Positions 45,368 to 55,480 of a stretch of DNA of 64,000 bases are shown piece after piece. Source of the stretch: Hirsutella rhossiliensis (lineage: Eukaryota > Ascomycota > Sordariomycetes > Hypocreales > Ophiocordycipitaceae). Made by a program: the position numbers and the translations under genes. Below the pieces are notes generated by a model. The model was not told the origin of the DNA. It saw only the letters and a program-made list of their open reading frames with translations, and made no database searches. Every line of letters begins with the position of its first letter. Position 1 is the first letter of the stretch. The DNA is taken from NCBI RefSeq assembly GCF_020360975.1, contig NW_025408667.1, positions 7,998,001 through 8,062,000 on the forward strand, written 5' to 3'.

Positions 45368-47147
45368 TCAACCTCCCTCATGCATGCACATCGCTGTAAA
45401 GCACGTCAGCATCGACACAGCGGCCACTATCCACCAACCACAGGCGGCGAAACCAATCTCAAGCCCGTATCCATATAGATATCCCCCGACTACAGGCCCG
45501 ACGGTGCGGAAGCCCGCCGAAACGCTTTGTCCCAGCCCGTGGACGGTGCCCAACACGCTCGGGTGAGGGCTACAATTGTTGAGCAACACGATGCTTGCTG
45601 GCAATGTAAATGTCCTTGCGATGACATGCAGCACGAGCACCAGGACAATGCCGATCCAAACCAAAACTCCGGCCGCGGGCTCGGGCGGGGCCTTGGAAGA
45701 CGGCAAGGTGGGCAGAAATGAGCCGGCCAAGTAGGCCACGGGAAACAAGACAAGGAAGTATCGAAATGATGGCATGGTGCCAAGCCATGCTTGAACAGGA
45801 GGGTAGAGGGTAACTTGGAGCAATAGGCCAAAGATTCCTAGAAGAGAGGTGGCAAGCCCCACTGTCGACGCTGGCATCCCGAGACCACCTGTTGAGGAAT
45901 TTGCGGGGTCGCGTCCCTGATCCTCGGGTCTAAAGGGCAAGTATCGGGGTGTCGAGAGAGCAAGGGGCCAAATGTTGGCAAAGGCACCGAGGTGGCAGTC
46001 GTACAGAGCGATAGTGAGAAGAGTAAACAATACGTTGGTTGTCCAGAGTTTCAGAAAGGGCGGGTGGCGACTTGGCGAGGGCATCTCTGCAGCTGTTGCC
46101 GCTTGTTGTTCCAGATTCTCCATGCCATGATCGTCCTCCTGAACAGGAATGTAAGAATATCCGTCCTGCGATTTAGTCGCGGGCAAGACGGCTTGTTTGA
46201 TACGCTTCCCTATTTGTAGTCCGTAGTCGAATTCACCCCTTCTTGCGTTGGACGTCTAGTTGTCATCAGGTCAGTTTAATTTCAGCCCGTTAGCAAGCAC
46301 CGCTTGCAATCTCACCTCTTCCACAAAAAGGAACACAATAACGGTAACAACTGTTAGGAAAATGCAATTGATGAGGCTCGGCAGGGCGTATGGGTAATCA
46401 CGAATCCACTGACAGTCCAAGAGGGCATATTCCCCAAAGAGTCCCGGCATGGTTTTGACCGAGTCCGCCAGTAGACCCCCCATCACTATCAGTCGTGGAC
46501 TCGGTCAGTGATCCAGGTCTTGATTCGGCGAAGGCGTCTCAAGGGATCATACCTGGACCGAAGATGCCGGCGATGTTGAAGCTCATAGGTAGAATCAGAA
46601 AAGCTCGAGATTGATGTTTTGAATCTTTTGTAATCTCCCCAATCATTGTTCGACTGCAAAGAGCTTCTCTTAGCGGAACGCCTCATGTCTCGTCGCTTTC
46701 TCTACGTGCTCACTCACCCATGACTTACATGATGCCAACAGTGCCGTTGGTGGCGCCTCCAAACGCCCTCCAACAAGCAGCCCACAGCAGCGTCGTCGCA
46801 AAGGCGTAGCCCAAGCAGGACAGAGCCGTGCCGCCCAAGCCGATGACGAGCACGCGCTTGCGGCCGCACCAGCTCGCATCCGCTGCACGGCCCCATAAGA
46901 CGGCCGTTATGACCTGGGCGCCTGCGAAGCATCCCTGCAACAGGCCGACCTGCTGGGAGGCGCGAACGTCGGACACGGACTCGTTAAAGGATTTTACTTG
47001 ATGGAAGACATAGGCCTGTAACGAGGCTACCTGCAAGAAGTCGACGAGGCGGCAGAGGAAGAGAATAACGAGCTGATCTTTTCGAGGCAGCGACATCCAG
47101 CTCGGCTCGCCGGCTTGAGCTCCGTCGCGTGGCATTTTCCGTGTCAA
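45368..47147 (-). CDS. MFS transporter, DHA1 / YCR023C-like (four exons)
   Basis: Exons on the minus strand are 47,147-46,729, 46,653-46,553, 46,485-46,316 and 46,255-45,368, giving 525 residues. Introns of 75, 67 and 60 bp begin GTAAGT, GTATGA and GTGAGA and end GCAG, ATAG and CTAG. All joins keep the frame: GII|RTMIGEI, GP|VMGGLLADS, VEE|TSN. Exon 1 holds the first transmembrane segments (LVILFLCRLVDFLQVASL) and motif A (GRAADASWCGRKR). Exon 4 holds the C-terminal half with several helices. The family exports drugs or small metabolites by proton antiport; the substrate is unknown. It lies between two sulfotransferase-type genes, with the ASST gene divergent from it. An alternative start five codons in is possible. 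Confidence 0.9.
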
Positions 47148-47640
47148 CGACTCGCCTGGAAACGGGGCAGAGTTGTGCTTGCTGAGAAAAGATAGATTCT
47201 CTTGCGAGCTATTGGTAAAGACGTTGCGTAGAGAACTATAAGCAAGCAGTCGTTGTGAGATTGCCGATGCACATGACCGACTGCAGAGGGCTAGGCAGAA
47301 TACACCGGCTTTTCGGATCCCCTAGAGTGCTGCAAATCAGGGAGTTGTTGACGAAGAAAGTGGTTCGAGTCATTCAGGCAAAGGTGGAGGTTGTACGTAA
47401 CAACAACGCCGACGCAGGTGGGCAGAGCCAAGAGCGGGTTTCCGGTTTATGCCCTCCTGATACATGTAACTTGAAACTGCCTGAGCAAAATGTAGTCTGG
47501 GCACTTGCTGTACCAGGACCAGGACCCGGGCCACACCGGTAGGAATTGCTTGAAAACATGAACCGACGGCGGGTTTACGGGCTCTGGGTCATCCAGCACA
47601 CATGCCCTTGCATGGTCCTGGGCTGCCGCCCTTCAAGAAA
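47148..47640. promoter_or_regulatory. Divergent promoter region between MFS and ASST genes
   Basis: Some 493 bp separate the two start codons, so both genes may share control elements. A GC-rich stretch near 47,512-47,540 has repeated CCAGGACC followed by CCCGGG. No specific factor site can be assigned. Confidence 0.4.
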
Positions 47641-49228
47641 ATGCGGCCTTTGCTATCCTCTGCTTGCTCTTGTGCCATGGTGCTGCACCTTGTCCTCTTC
47701 CTCGACGCCGGATTTGCCCTCGCCGAGCTCCCTGTCTTCGTGGCCAGCAGCGGATACGACCTTGGGAACTTTGGCAACTATCCAATCCAGACATTCAAGT
47801 CGTCAAAGGCCATCGCCCCACGCCCGAACCTGCTTCGCCAGGACAGCAGCTGCGCCAGAAGCTCAAAGATAGTCTTTGCCCCTCGCGCTCTTGTCCGCGC
47901 GCCGCCCAGCCTCCAGGCGACCATTATGGACGCCCACGGCCACCTCGTCTGGACCTCGGGCTGGGATGACATGTACATCTATAACCTCATGGTCCAAAAG
48001 TACGAGGACCACAACTACCTCACCTTTTGGGCAGGCCCAAAGCCAGCGGGAGGACGAGGGGCCGGCGCCTACTATGTGGCAAGCTCGCCTCTGCCATGTC
48101 AGTGTTGAGGGAGAGCTGATTTGCTGAACCAGCTCGACGAGACGTATAACCTGACTGCCAAGTTTGAAGCCGCCCATGGGCTCCAGGGCGACCTCCACGA
48201 ATTCCGTTTCACGGACCGTGGCACCGTCCTCTTGACGGCTTATGACATCAAGGACCACGATCTTAGCTCCTTGGGCAAGACCATTGGCCCCATTTGGGAC
48301 TGCCTTCTCCAAGAGGTCGATATCAGGACGGGCGACCTTTTGTTCGAATGGCGGGCAAGCGATCACATCAGCATCTCCGACACGTACACGGCCATCGGCG
48401 ACACAGGCGACCCTGGAGGCGCCCCCTTTGACTGGCTCCACATCAACAGCGTTGACAAGGATGCCAAGGGCAATTATCTAGTGTCGTGTCGGTTCCTGCA
48501 TGCCCTTGCGTACGTCCAAGGCCGGACGGGGAATGTCGTCTGGGTCCTCGGTGGTAAAAACAATATGTTTAGCGATCTCTCAGCGGGCAGGGCGACCGGC
48601 TTTGCCATGCAGCACGATGCTCGCTGGGACAGCGACTACAGCGAGATAACCCTCTTCAACAACGGCGCCAACGACTCCGAGGCCCGCGGAATGCGCATCG
48701 CAGTAGACCAAACGGCCATGACGGCCAAGCTTGTTACCGAATACGAGAGCCCGCATCATATTCGCTCGGCAACGCAGGGATCCATGCAGAACCTTCCCGG
48801 TGGAAACGTCCTGTTAAGCTTCGGGCGCTCCGCTGCCTTCACCGAGTTCTCACGCCATGGAAAGGTGCTCTGCGACACACATTTCGGCCCAGAGTATCGA
48901 TTCAACAGTGGCGAGGTCCAGTCCTATCGCGTCCTCAAGTACGACTGGAAAGGGTATCCCACAACCAATCCAGACCTGGCAGTCGTGCAGGACGACGCCA
49001 TGATATGGAGGGCGTACGTCAGCTGGAACGGAGCGACCGAGGTGACGGAGTGGGTGCTTCAGGGTACCGATTCAGACCTCTCAGGCAGCGAGTGGAGGGT
49101 GGTCGGCACAAAGCTCAGGGACGGGTTCGAGACGGACTTTCTCCTCGGAGCGGACCACCCGAGACACCTGAGGGCTGTTGGCCTCGACCACAAGGGCAAT
49201 GCCTTGGGGACGAGCATGCCAGTGAATG

Positions 49229-49459
49229 TGTGAAAGGCTGGCCCGGAGTTTATTCAACAAGCAGGTGCCTAGGTGTTGTCTATCTAGAGCTAAGGAGGAA
49301 AAGAAGCTGAACTCGAGGCGTAGCCTCGAGTGCGAGCTTATATTGCCCTTCTCGGAATGTTCTCGCAGCTTCTGGGTCCGCGGGCGGCCGGTGTTGCCAC
49401 CGAGCACGACCACCGGACCCGGTACAACCGGGTCCACCAGCCGGGCACAGCCCGTGACA
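49229..49459 (-). repeat. Element F 3' LTR (left copy)
   Basis: This 231-bp copy begins TGTGAAAGG and ends GTGACA on the plus strand. Against the right copy it shows a 3-bp indel near 49,310 and short indels in G/C runs near 49,383-49,415. Confidence 0.95.
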
Positions 49460-49462
49460 TTA

Positions 49463-49478
49463 CCCCCTTGTCCCCTCC
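49463..49478 (-). other. Element F polypurine tract
   Basis: Read on the minus strand, GGAGGGGACAAGGGGG directly precedes the 3' LTR. Confidence 0.65.
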
Positions 49479-49582
49479 GACCAGGTCGGCGTCTGCGGGG
49501 TTCTTGCGTTCCTGCCAGCGTCTCGTACCTCTCCTAGGGCCATCATTGGTCTTGATTGGCCCGTACTTGTCCTCGAATGCCT

Positions 49583-52500
49583 TCATCGCAATTGTTCCTG
49601 CAACCACTCAACTGGCTCCCAAGTCGGCTCTGCGTAGCCCGTCCATCGCACTAGTGCTTGCCTGAATTCCCCTCGTCCGCGCTTCTTCCATCTCGCGCAG
49701 AGGATCTCGTCGACATCCCACAGATCCGTGCCGGACTCATCTTGTACCGGTGGTGGCTGTGCGTCATCTACCTTTGGCCAGGAGCCGGATCTTGATGCGC
49801 CCGCCGCAAAGGTCAACATGAAATCGCGGGTAAATTGAGCCACGAACATCGAGCTCAACAACGTGCGAACTAATTACCTTCGTGACTGTGTACTTGTGAT
49901 GCAGCCAGTCGAGCTTCTTGCACGGTCGTGGCGATCTGTAGTTTGCCATCGAGAGCCACACCTTGTCACCAACTTCAAATCGCTCCGCAGGCTGTCGCTT
50001 TGCGTTGGCAGCCTCTTCTTGTTGTTGCTGTGAGGAGGCCATCACTGCTTGCATGTACTCATTGACCTCCTGCAGGCGACTGGTAGGCTATCAGCTCTGC
50101 TTTCCTCTCTATGCCTCGGTGGCTCTTCCGATTCCTCGACGCTGATGGGATCGACGTGGTAACCATGCTCAGCGAAAAGGGGCTGATCTTGGTCGCTGCG
50201 GATTCACGGTTGTTGAGTGCCAGTTGCGCGGCGGGGAGAAGGTCACCCCAATCGTCCTGTACGTAGGATACGTAGGCTCTCAAGTACGCCTCGATCTCCT
50301 GGTTCATTCTCTCTGGCCCTCCGTCCGTCTGAGGATGATAGGCCGTGCTCAATTTCTGCGTGACACCTGCAAGACGGCAGAACCTCTTCCAGAACCTACT
50401 TAGCCAGTTGCTCCCGCGGTCGCTGACGATGGACCGTGGCATTCCGTGAAATCGGTAATGACACTGGAGAAAACGGTTTGCACACGGCTCAGCTTCCATG
50501 TTGTCCATCACCTCGAGGGTCACAGCCTTTGTCAGTCTGTCCACAATCACCCACAGGTACCTTGCCTTGCTCAGTCCAGTAGGCGGCAGATCTGTGATGA
50601 AGTCCATGGACAAATGGCTTCGGGGTCGATCTGGAATCGGCAGAGGCTTGAGAATCCCCCTTTCCGACTGGCGCCAGATGTGTGCTCTGCCGCAGGTGTC
50701 GCAATTGGCTACGTACCGGCGAACCAGCTGGGACTGCCCAGGCCAGTAGAATCGCCGAGCCACAATAGCCAGCGTACCTTCCTGCCGGGATGACCGGTCG
50801 CAACAGAGTCATGCGACTGCTGCACAATGCGGGTTCTCAACTGGTCTTTCTCAGCTTCCTCCTGGTTACCCTCCTCTCCGGATCCACCCGGCACCCAAAT
50901 ACGGTCTCTGAATGTCAGCCTTTTGCCTGCGTCGATCGCACATTCTGAAATCTGGATCTTCAGGCCCAGCGAGGGCGGGAAGGCACGCTCGCGATCGCGG
51001 ACTGCCTTATAGGCTGCCCGGAATATCGAGTCCTTCGCCACCGTTTCGTCCCAGAGTTGCTGCAGGTCCGCTACCTCGAAGACCTTCATCTTCGGCAGGG
51101 TGGATGCCTCTGAACAGTCAGAACTCATCGCGTTGATACATGCTCTTGTCGATGATGGAATGGCACTATCCGGTATCAACTGTATCATTCTTCCTTGTTC
51201 CCGCTCGTCGTCAATGCCCTGTGGCTTGTCTTGTTCACGGCGGGACAACGCATCAGGCACGACAGCCTCGCTTCCCGGTCGATACTCGAGCTTGAAGTCG
51301 AACTGGGACAATTCGGCTGCCCAACGGCTCTGCCGTTCCGTGAGCTTCTGGCGTGTCATGAAATACTCAGGTTGCGGTGATCGGTAAGGATTGTAAATGG
51401 GCCGCAGCTCCTAAGTTCGGCGTTCCAGTTGTCGAGACATCTCATGATGGCAAGCATCTCCTTGTCGTGAATGGGATAGTTGTACTCCGCTGGCGAAAGT
51501 CGCTTCGAGAAGAAGGCGCATGCGTGTCGACGTCCATCTGGGCCTTCCTGCGACAGGACGCCTCCCAATGCGTAGCCTGAGCAATCCGTCTCCAAAAGGT
51601 CGGGAGGCTCGGGTCCCACTGTTGAGCACCGGTGACTCGCAAAATCGTCGCTTCAGCTCCTGAAACGCCTCGTTCTCCGCTCGTCCCCAATGAAAGGCAG
51701 TTCCTTTCTTAAGCAGGGCATCCAGAGACTGCGTGATCTTGGCATAGTCGGGGATGAAGATCCGGTAATAGTTGGCGAAGCCCAGAAAGCTTCTGACACC
51801 CTTCACCGTGGTCGGGGCCTCCCATTCGCGGATGGCGCGCTGCTTTTCGGGGTCGCAGGCGATTCCTTTCCCTGCGTTGACGATGAACCCAAGGTATTTG
51901 ACCTCTTGTACCGAAACTCGCACTTCGCTGGGTCTAGGTGCAGCCCAGCGTCGGCGAGTGCTTGGAGAACTCGTCGCACCTTAGCCTCATGATCCGCCTT
52001 CGAACCGCTCGAGTAGATCAGTACATCATCCAGGTACGCTGTGACAAAGTCGTCCAGCCATTCGCGCAATACACTGTTCATGTATCGTTGGAATGATGCC
52101 GGGGCGCCGCTCAGGCCGAAAGGGCACACGAGCCACTCGTAGAGCCCAAACCTCGTGCGAAATGCAGTCTTTCCCTCATGTCCGGAGCCATGCGGATCTT
52201 ATGGAAAGCGGCCACCACGTCCAACTTGGTGAACCACTTAGCCTTGGCCAGATTCTGCAGGGTCTCCGCGATGAGGGCAGTGGGTATCGGTCGCGCTTGG
52301 TGATTGCATTCAGCGCTCGGTAGTCGCAACAAAATCGCAGCCCTCCATTCGGCTTCCGCACGAACAGCACCGGCGCGGCAGCCGCTGAGCTACTCGCTCG
52401 GATGAATCCTCTGTCCAGCAGGTCTTTCAGGGTCTTTCGCAAGACCAACAGCTCTTCTCGTGACATGTTGTAGAGTGGGCCCCACGGAAGGGGTGGCTCG

Positions 52501-52610
52501 TTGCCGTTCTTGTCAGGCTGCAGGTTGACTTCATGATCCACACCCGGTCGATGTGGCGGCAGCTTCATTGCCTCTTCTGGTGAGAATAGGTCGCGGAATT
52601 CTTTCAGCAC
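49583..52610 (-). pseudogene. Element F pol: RT, RNase H, integrase, chromodomain (frameshifted)
   Basis: Reading leftward, RT fingers end in [15 protein letters not shown] (near 52,330), then LTKLD-type [14 protein letters not shown] and the catalytic YLDD near 52,030. RNase H (LLETDCSGYALGG near 51,590) and the zinc finger (H..H..C..C) near 50,690-50,820 follow. The integrase core has SMDFITDLPP near 50,600, DRGSNWLS near 50,420 and ERMNQEIE near 50,300. The C-terminal chromodomain (DLWDVDEIL, then ALVRWTGYAEPTWEP) ends at 49,583. About eight single-base indels break the frame, mostly in short homopolymers. Each break is followed by the expected next segment in another frame, so no domain is lost. 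Confidence 0.85.
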
Positions 52611-53184
52611 TTCTGCCGGGACCTTCTCGCTCGGATCGACTGGCGGCTTCGGCTGAAGCGCCCTCTATATCCGACAAACTGATTGCATGAATCGAGATCG
52701 CGTTGCACTTCTTGCGTCTCTTTGCGCGTCGACACTCCGCCGTGAATACGGCTGCCGACACAGTCTTGCGCTTCGAATCGCGCGTATCTTGGCGGGCTCT
52801 TCCTGCCCAATGAGGCGTATCGTCACACCTGCCCTCCCATGGTACATTCGCTGCTTGGCAGCATCGTACACGACGTGATTTCTCTCCATCCAAGGCCGGC
52901 CGAGGAACATGTCCTGGCCCAGGCTTGGGATCACGTATCAAAGACACGTTCGTCAAATCCAGCTGTCTCGACCACAACAGCCACGACCCTGGGGATATGA
53001 CACTCTTCGCTGACTCTGAGAATCCCCCAATTTCTCGTGGTTTCGAGTCGACGAAGGGTATCCGCAGCTTCCGAACAAGGGCTTCGTCGATCACGGCATA
53101 GCAGTCACATCCACAGTCGACAAGGGCGCGTATTCGATAGCCTCGGTTTACCCGCGCGTTGACTAATACAGTCCGACTATTCAT
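52531..53184 (-). pseudogene. Element F protease region
   Basis: The frame starts MNSRTVLVNARVNRGYRIRA and carries a divergent retropepsin-like box (ALVDCGCDCYA) like that of element E. It is frameshifted before the RT. Confidence 0.75.
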
Positions 53185-53252
53185 TCGTGGCTTGAACGCT
53201 TCCAGTCCCGGATGTCTGCCTTTGCAGGCCCGGCGCCCGCTTTCGCCCCGGG

Positions 53253-54350
53253 CTAGTCTTTTCCCGCCGACTCGTCCTCACTGGATGCTGCGGTTGATTC
53301 CGAATCATCTGCGGCATCGGGCTTCTTCATGCGCGCAGCTTTAGGTCGCTGTTGCTTCCCTTCGCCAGGAAAGACCACCTGGGCTGGGCAGTCCACGATA
53401 AGATGATCCGTCCGACCACAGCGATAGCAGCGGCGCTCATCCTTCGGCTTCTTATCGACATGTCGACGACCCTTCGACTCGTGGCCAATACGGTTGATGT
53501 CCGTCATCTTAACATCTCCGTCGGGGTCCTCCGGTTCCTCCTGGGTCGTTGCCTTGGTAGCTGGTGAGGCGTCCGCTCAGTCGACGTCGGCTGCCTACCG
53601 GGTTTCAGTCTCTCAATCTGCCCGCAATTTCCTGAACTCTCGCAAGCCATCCCTGGTAGTCGTCGGGTAGGACGGCTGTGACCAAACTCTCTTGGAGGCG
53701 TGCATTTATTGCGTTCTCTAGAAATACGATCTTTGCACTGTCCGGCCAGTCTGCTCCCCGGCTTCAGCTAATGCCTGTTCGAATCGGGAAGGAAGGACGC
53801 GAGAGGTTGGTCTTCGCGCTGCCGCATAGTTCTCAGCGTGGCAGCAGCGCAGGATTGGATGTTGCTGTCCTGGTAGGTTCGGTCGAGGTATCGCATGAAC
53901 TCTTGGGGTCGTAGCTACCCCAGGGCCTCCGCGGCGTAAAGGTAGCGACCACTTGCTGTGGTCGCTCGTCCAAACATGAGTTGATGAGGTACCAAAGTTC
54001 GCGATTTCCACTGTAGTAGTGTGCATCAAGGTCCAGCTTGTCTCGCATCTGCCTGGCCCAGGAGGAGTAGCTCTTCCGTGAGCCGTCATACTTGGGTGGG
54101 TTGGGCAACGGTTTCCGCATTCCAGTACCGCAGGTTTTGGGAGGGCGTGCCCAAGCCAGGCGTGCTCTCGCAATCCTCGTGCCACTGGCGGCGATTGCAA
54201 GTCGGCGCTCTGCGGCTGCGCTCGCCCGAGTTGCTCCATCAGCAAGGAAAGTTGGTCCTGTAGAGGGCTGAGAGTCGCATTGACCGCTTCTTGAATGCGT
54301 TGGTCAATCCATTGCTGCTGGAGACTTGGGCTCTCACTCTGCTGGTCCAT
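53253..54350 (-). pseudogene. Element F gag (frameshifted)
   Basis: It starts at 54,350 (MDQQSESPSLQQQ). A capsid-like part near 54,120-53,850 (PPKYDGSRKSYSSWARQM) lies in a second frame, and a zinc knuckle (CYRCGRTDHLIVDC) in a third frame lies near 53,380-53,430. The knuckle binds RNA in the particle. Small indels separate the frames. Confidence 0.8.
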
Positions 54351-54387
54351 CCTGACGAGCAGTCTGCAGCTTGCGGTATTTAGAAGG

Positions 54388-54398
54388 AGCTCTAGATA
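54388..54398 (-). promoter_or_regulatory. Element F self-complementary primer-binding site
   Basis: On the minus strand TATCTAGAGCT follows the 5' LTR directly and is the reverse complement of AGCTCTAGATA inside that LTR (54,451-54,461). The match is 11 of 11. Confidence 0.72.
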
Positions 54399-54631
54399 TG
54401 TGAAAGGCTGGCCCGGAGTTTATTCAACAAGCAGGTGCCTAGGTGTTGTCTATCTAGAGCTAAGGAGGAAAAGCTGAACTCGAGGCGTAGCCTCGAGTGC
54501 GAGCTTATATTGCCCTTCTCGGAATGTTCTCGCAGCTTCTGGGTCCGCGGAGCGGGGCCGGTGTTGCCACCGGAGCACGACCCACCGGACCCGGTACAAC
54601 CGGGTCCACCAGCCGGGCACAGCCCGTGACA
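54399..54631 (-). repeat. Element F 5' LTR (right copy)
   Basis: This 233-bp partner of 49,229-49,459 is followed by the target duplication GAATG at 54,632-54,636. Confidence 0.95.
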
Positions 54632-55016
54632 GAATGCCAGCCAGGCCGAGGTGGTAAGTCCTTTGCCTCAACCCTCTGGATGCTATACTCGTGGCTAACC
54701 CGCTTTTCAGACATACAGCATCCAGCAGCCGAAGCAAGCAGGTCCTAAGGCTGACAAGATGTGGACCTTCGTTACGGGTGTTACGGCGGGTGTCGGCTTC
54801 TCTGTTCTTGCCATTACCCTCCGATCAGCTTACAAGGCGAGAGTATGGCTCCGTGCTTTTCGGAGACCCAGCCTCTACCAACGGGTCTCATCTTACGAGG
54901 CCGCATGAAGGCTCCTAAAGTCAAGTTAGCTGCGTGTACATGTTGGAATGCATCCATGGTCCTGCAGCTCCAACCCGATGAGAAAGGAATTTATACTGAT
55001 ATGTATGCCTGATGCT

Positions 55017-55480
55017 GTCGCGAAGCGTGGCTGGATTTCGCAGGTCTCGGAGATATCCCTTGGCAAGAGGGGCTCTAGAGGAAGCCGAAAAGCGGTATAA
55101 GAAGTTGAGAAGGAAGGTGTAGGGGAAAGAGGGGAAGCAGAAGTGGCGATAGCTTCCTATGGAGGTGGCGAGACATAAGACGGGACTGTCGGCAACGGCT
55201 GGAAAAGAGGGGTAAAAAGGGCCGGTCATCTGGCAGACATCGAGATCTAGTCTATAAGGAGTTTCCCTTATCAATGTAAATGCTAGAGGGATATAAAAGG
55301 GGGCGTTAAATAGAGGGAAGGAAGAGGAATAGAACTATGCAACAATCAGCTCTTTGCTACTATAATTGAACTCGAAGCATTCAATCAACTTTGCTCTGCC
55401 TATCCGACCCCTTACTATTAATTTCCCCTCAGTGCATTTTATATATACTACTCGTATCTCTCTTCGCGAGAATTATATAT
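55017..55480. repeat. Dispersed repeat, non-RIPped copy (possible solo LTR)
   Basis: It is homologous to 41,162-41,640 and begins TGTCGCGAAGCGTGG. It has a TATA-like box (GATATAAAAGGGGGCGTTAA) near 55,290 and the shared TGCCTATCCGACCCCTTAC near 55,400. The right end near 55,480 is approximate. Confidence 0.5.

Larger units (their letters stand above)
49229..54631 (-). mobile_element. Element F: young, non-RIPped Ty3/gypsy chromovirus in the ASST gene
   Basis: LTRs lie at 49,229-49,459 (3' LTR on the element strand) and 54,399-54,631 (5' LTR), with target duplication GAATG. The LTRs differ only by small indels. In element order the inside holds gag, protease, RT, RNase H, integrase and chromodomain on the minus strand, cut into about nine frames by small indels. 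CA and TG are normal, so it escaped RIP. It is related to but distinct from element E, with different LTRs. Confidence 0.96.
47641..54908 (+). pseudogene. Arylsulfotransferase-like (ASST) gene, split by element F
   Basis: Exon 1 (47,641-48,078) starts MRPLLSSACSCAM with a signal peptide. A GC-AG intron (48,079-48,132) joins it in phase to exon 2 (48,133 onward): GAYYV|LDETYN, then GDLHEFRFTDRGTVLLTAYD, the hallmark of fungal Arylsulfotran_2 proteins. Further family stretches are DWLHINSVDKDAKGNYLVS and WVLGGKNNMF. Element F inserted at GAATG (49,224-49,228 and 54,632-54,636). Removing it continues the frame through 54,637-54,653, an intron at 54,654-54,710 (GTAAGT..GCTAAC..CAG), and a last exon 54,711-54,908 with a transmembrane helix (FVTGVTAGVGFSVLAITL) and a short tail. 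The unbroken protein would have 582 residues. As it stands the frame stops at 49,233, inside the LTR, losing the membrane anchor. ASST-like enzymes move sulfate between phenolic compounds without PAPS. Confidence 0.85.
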
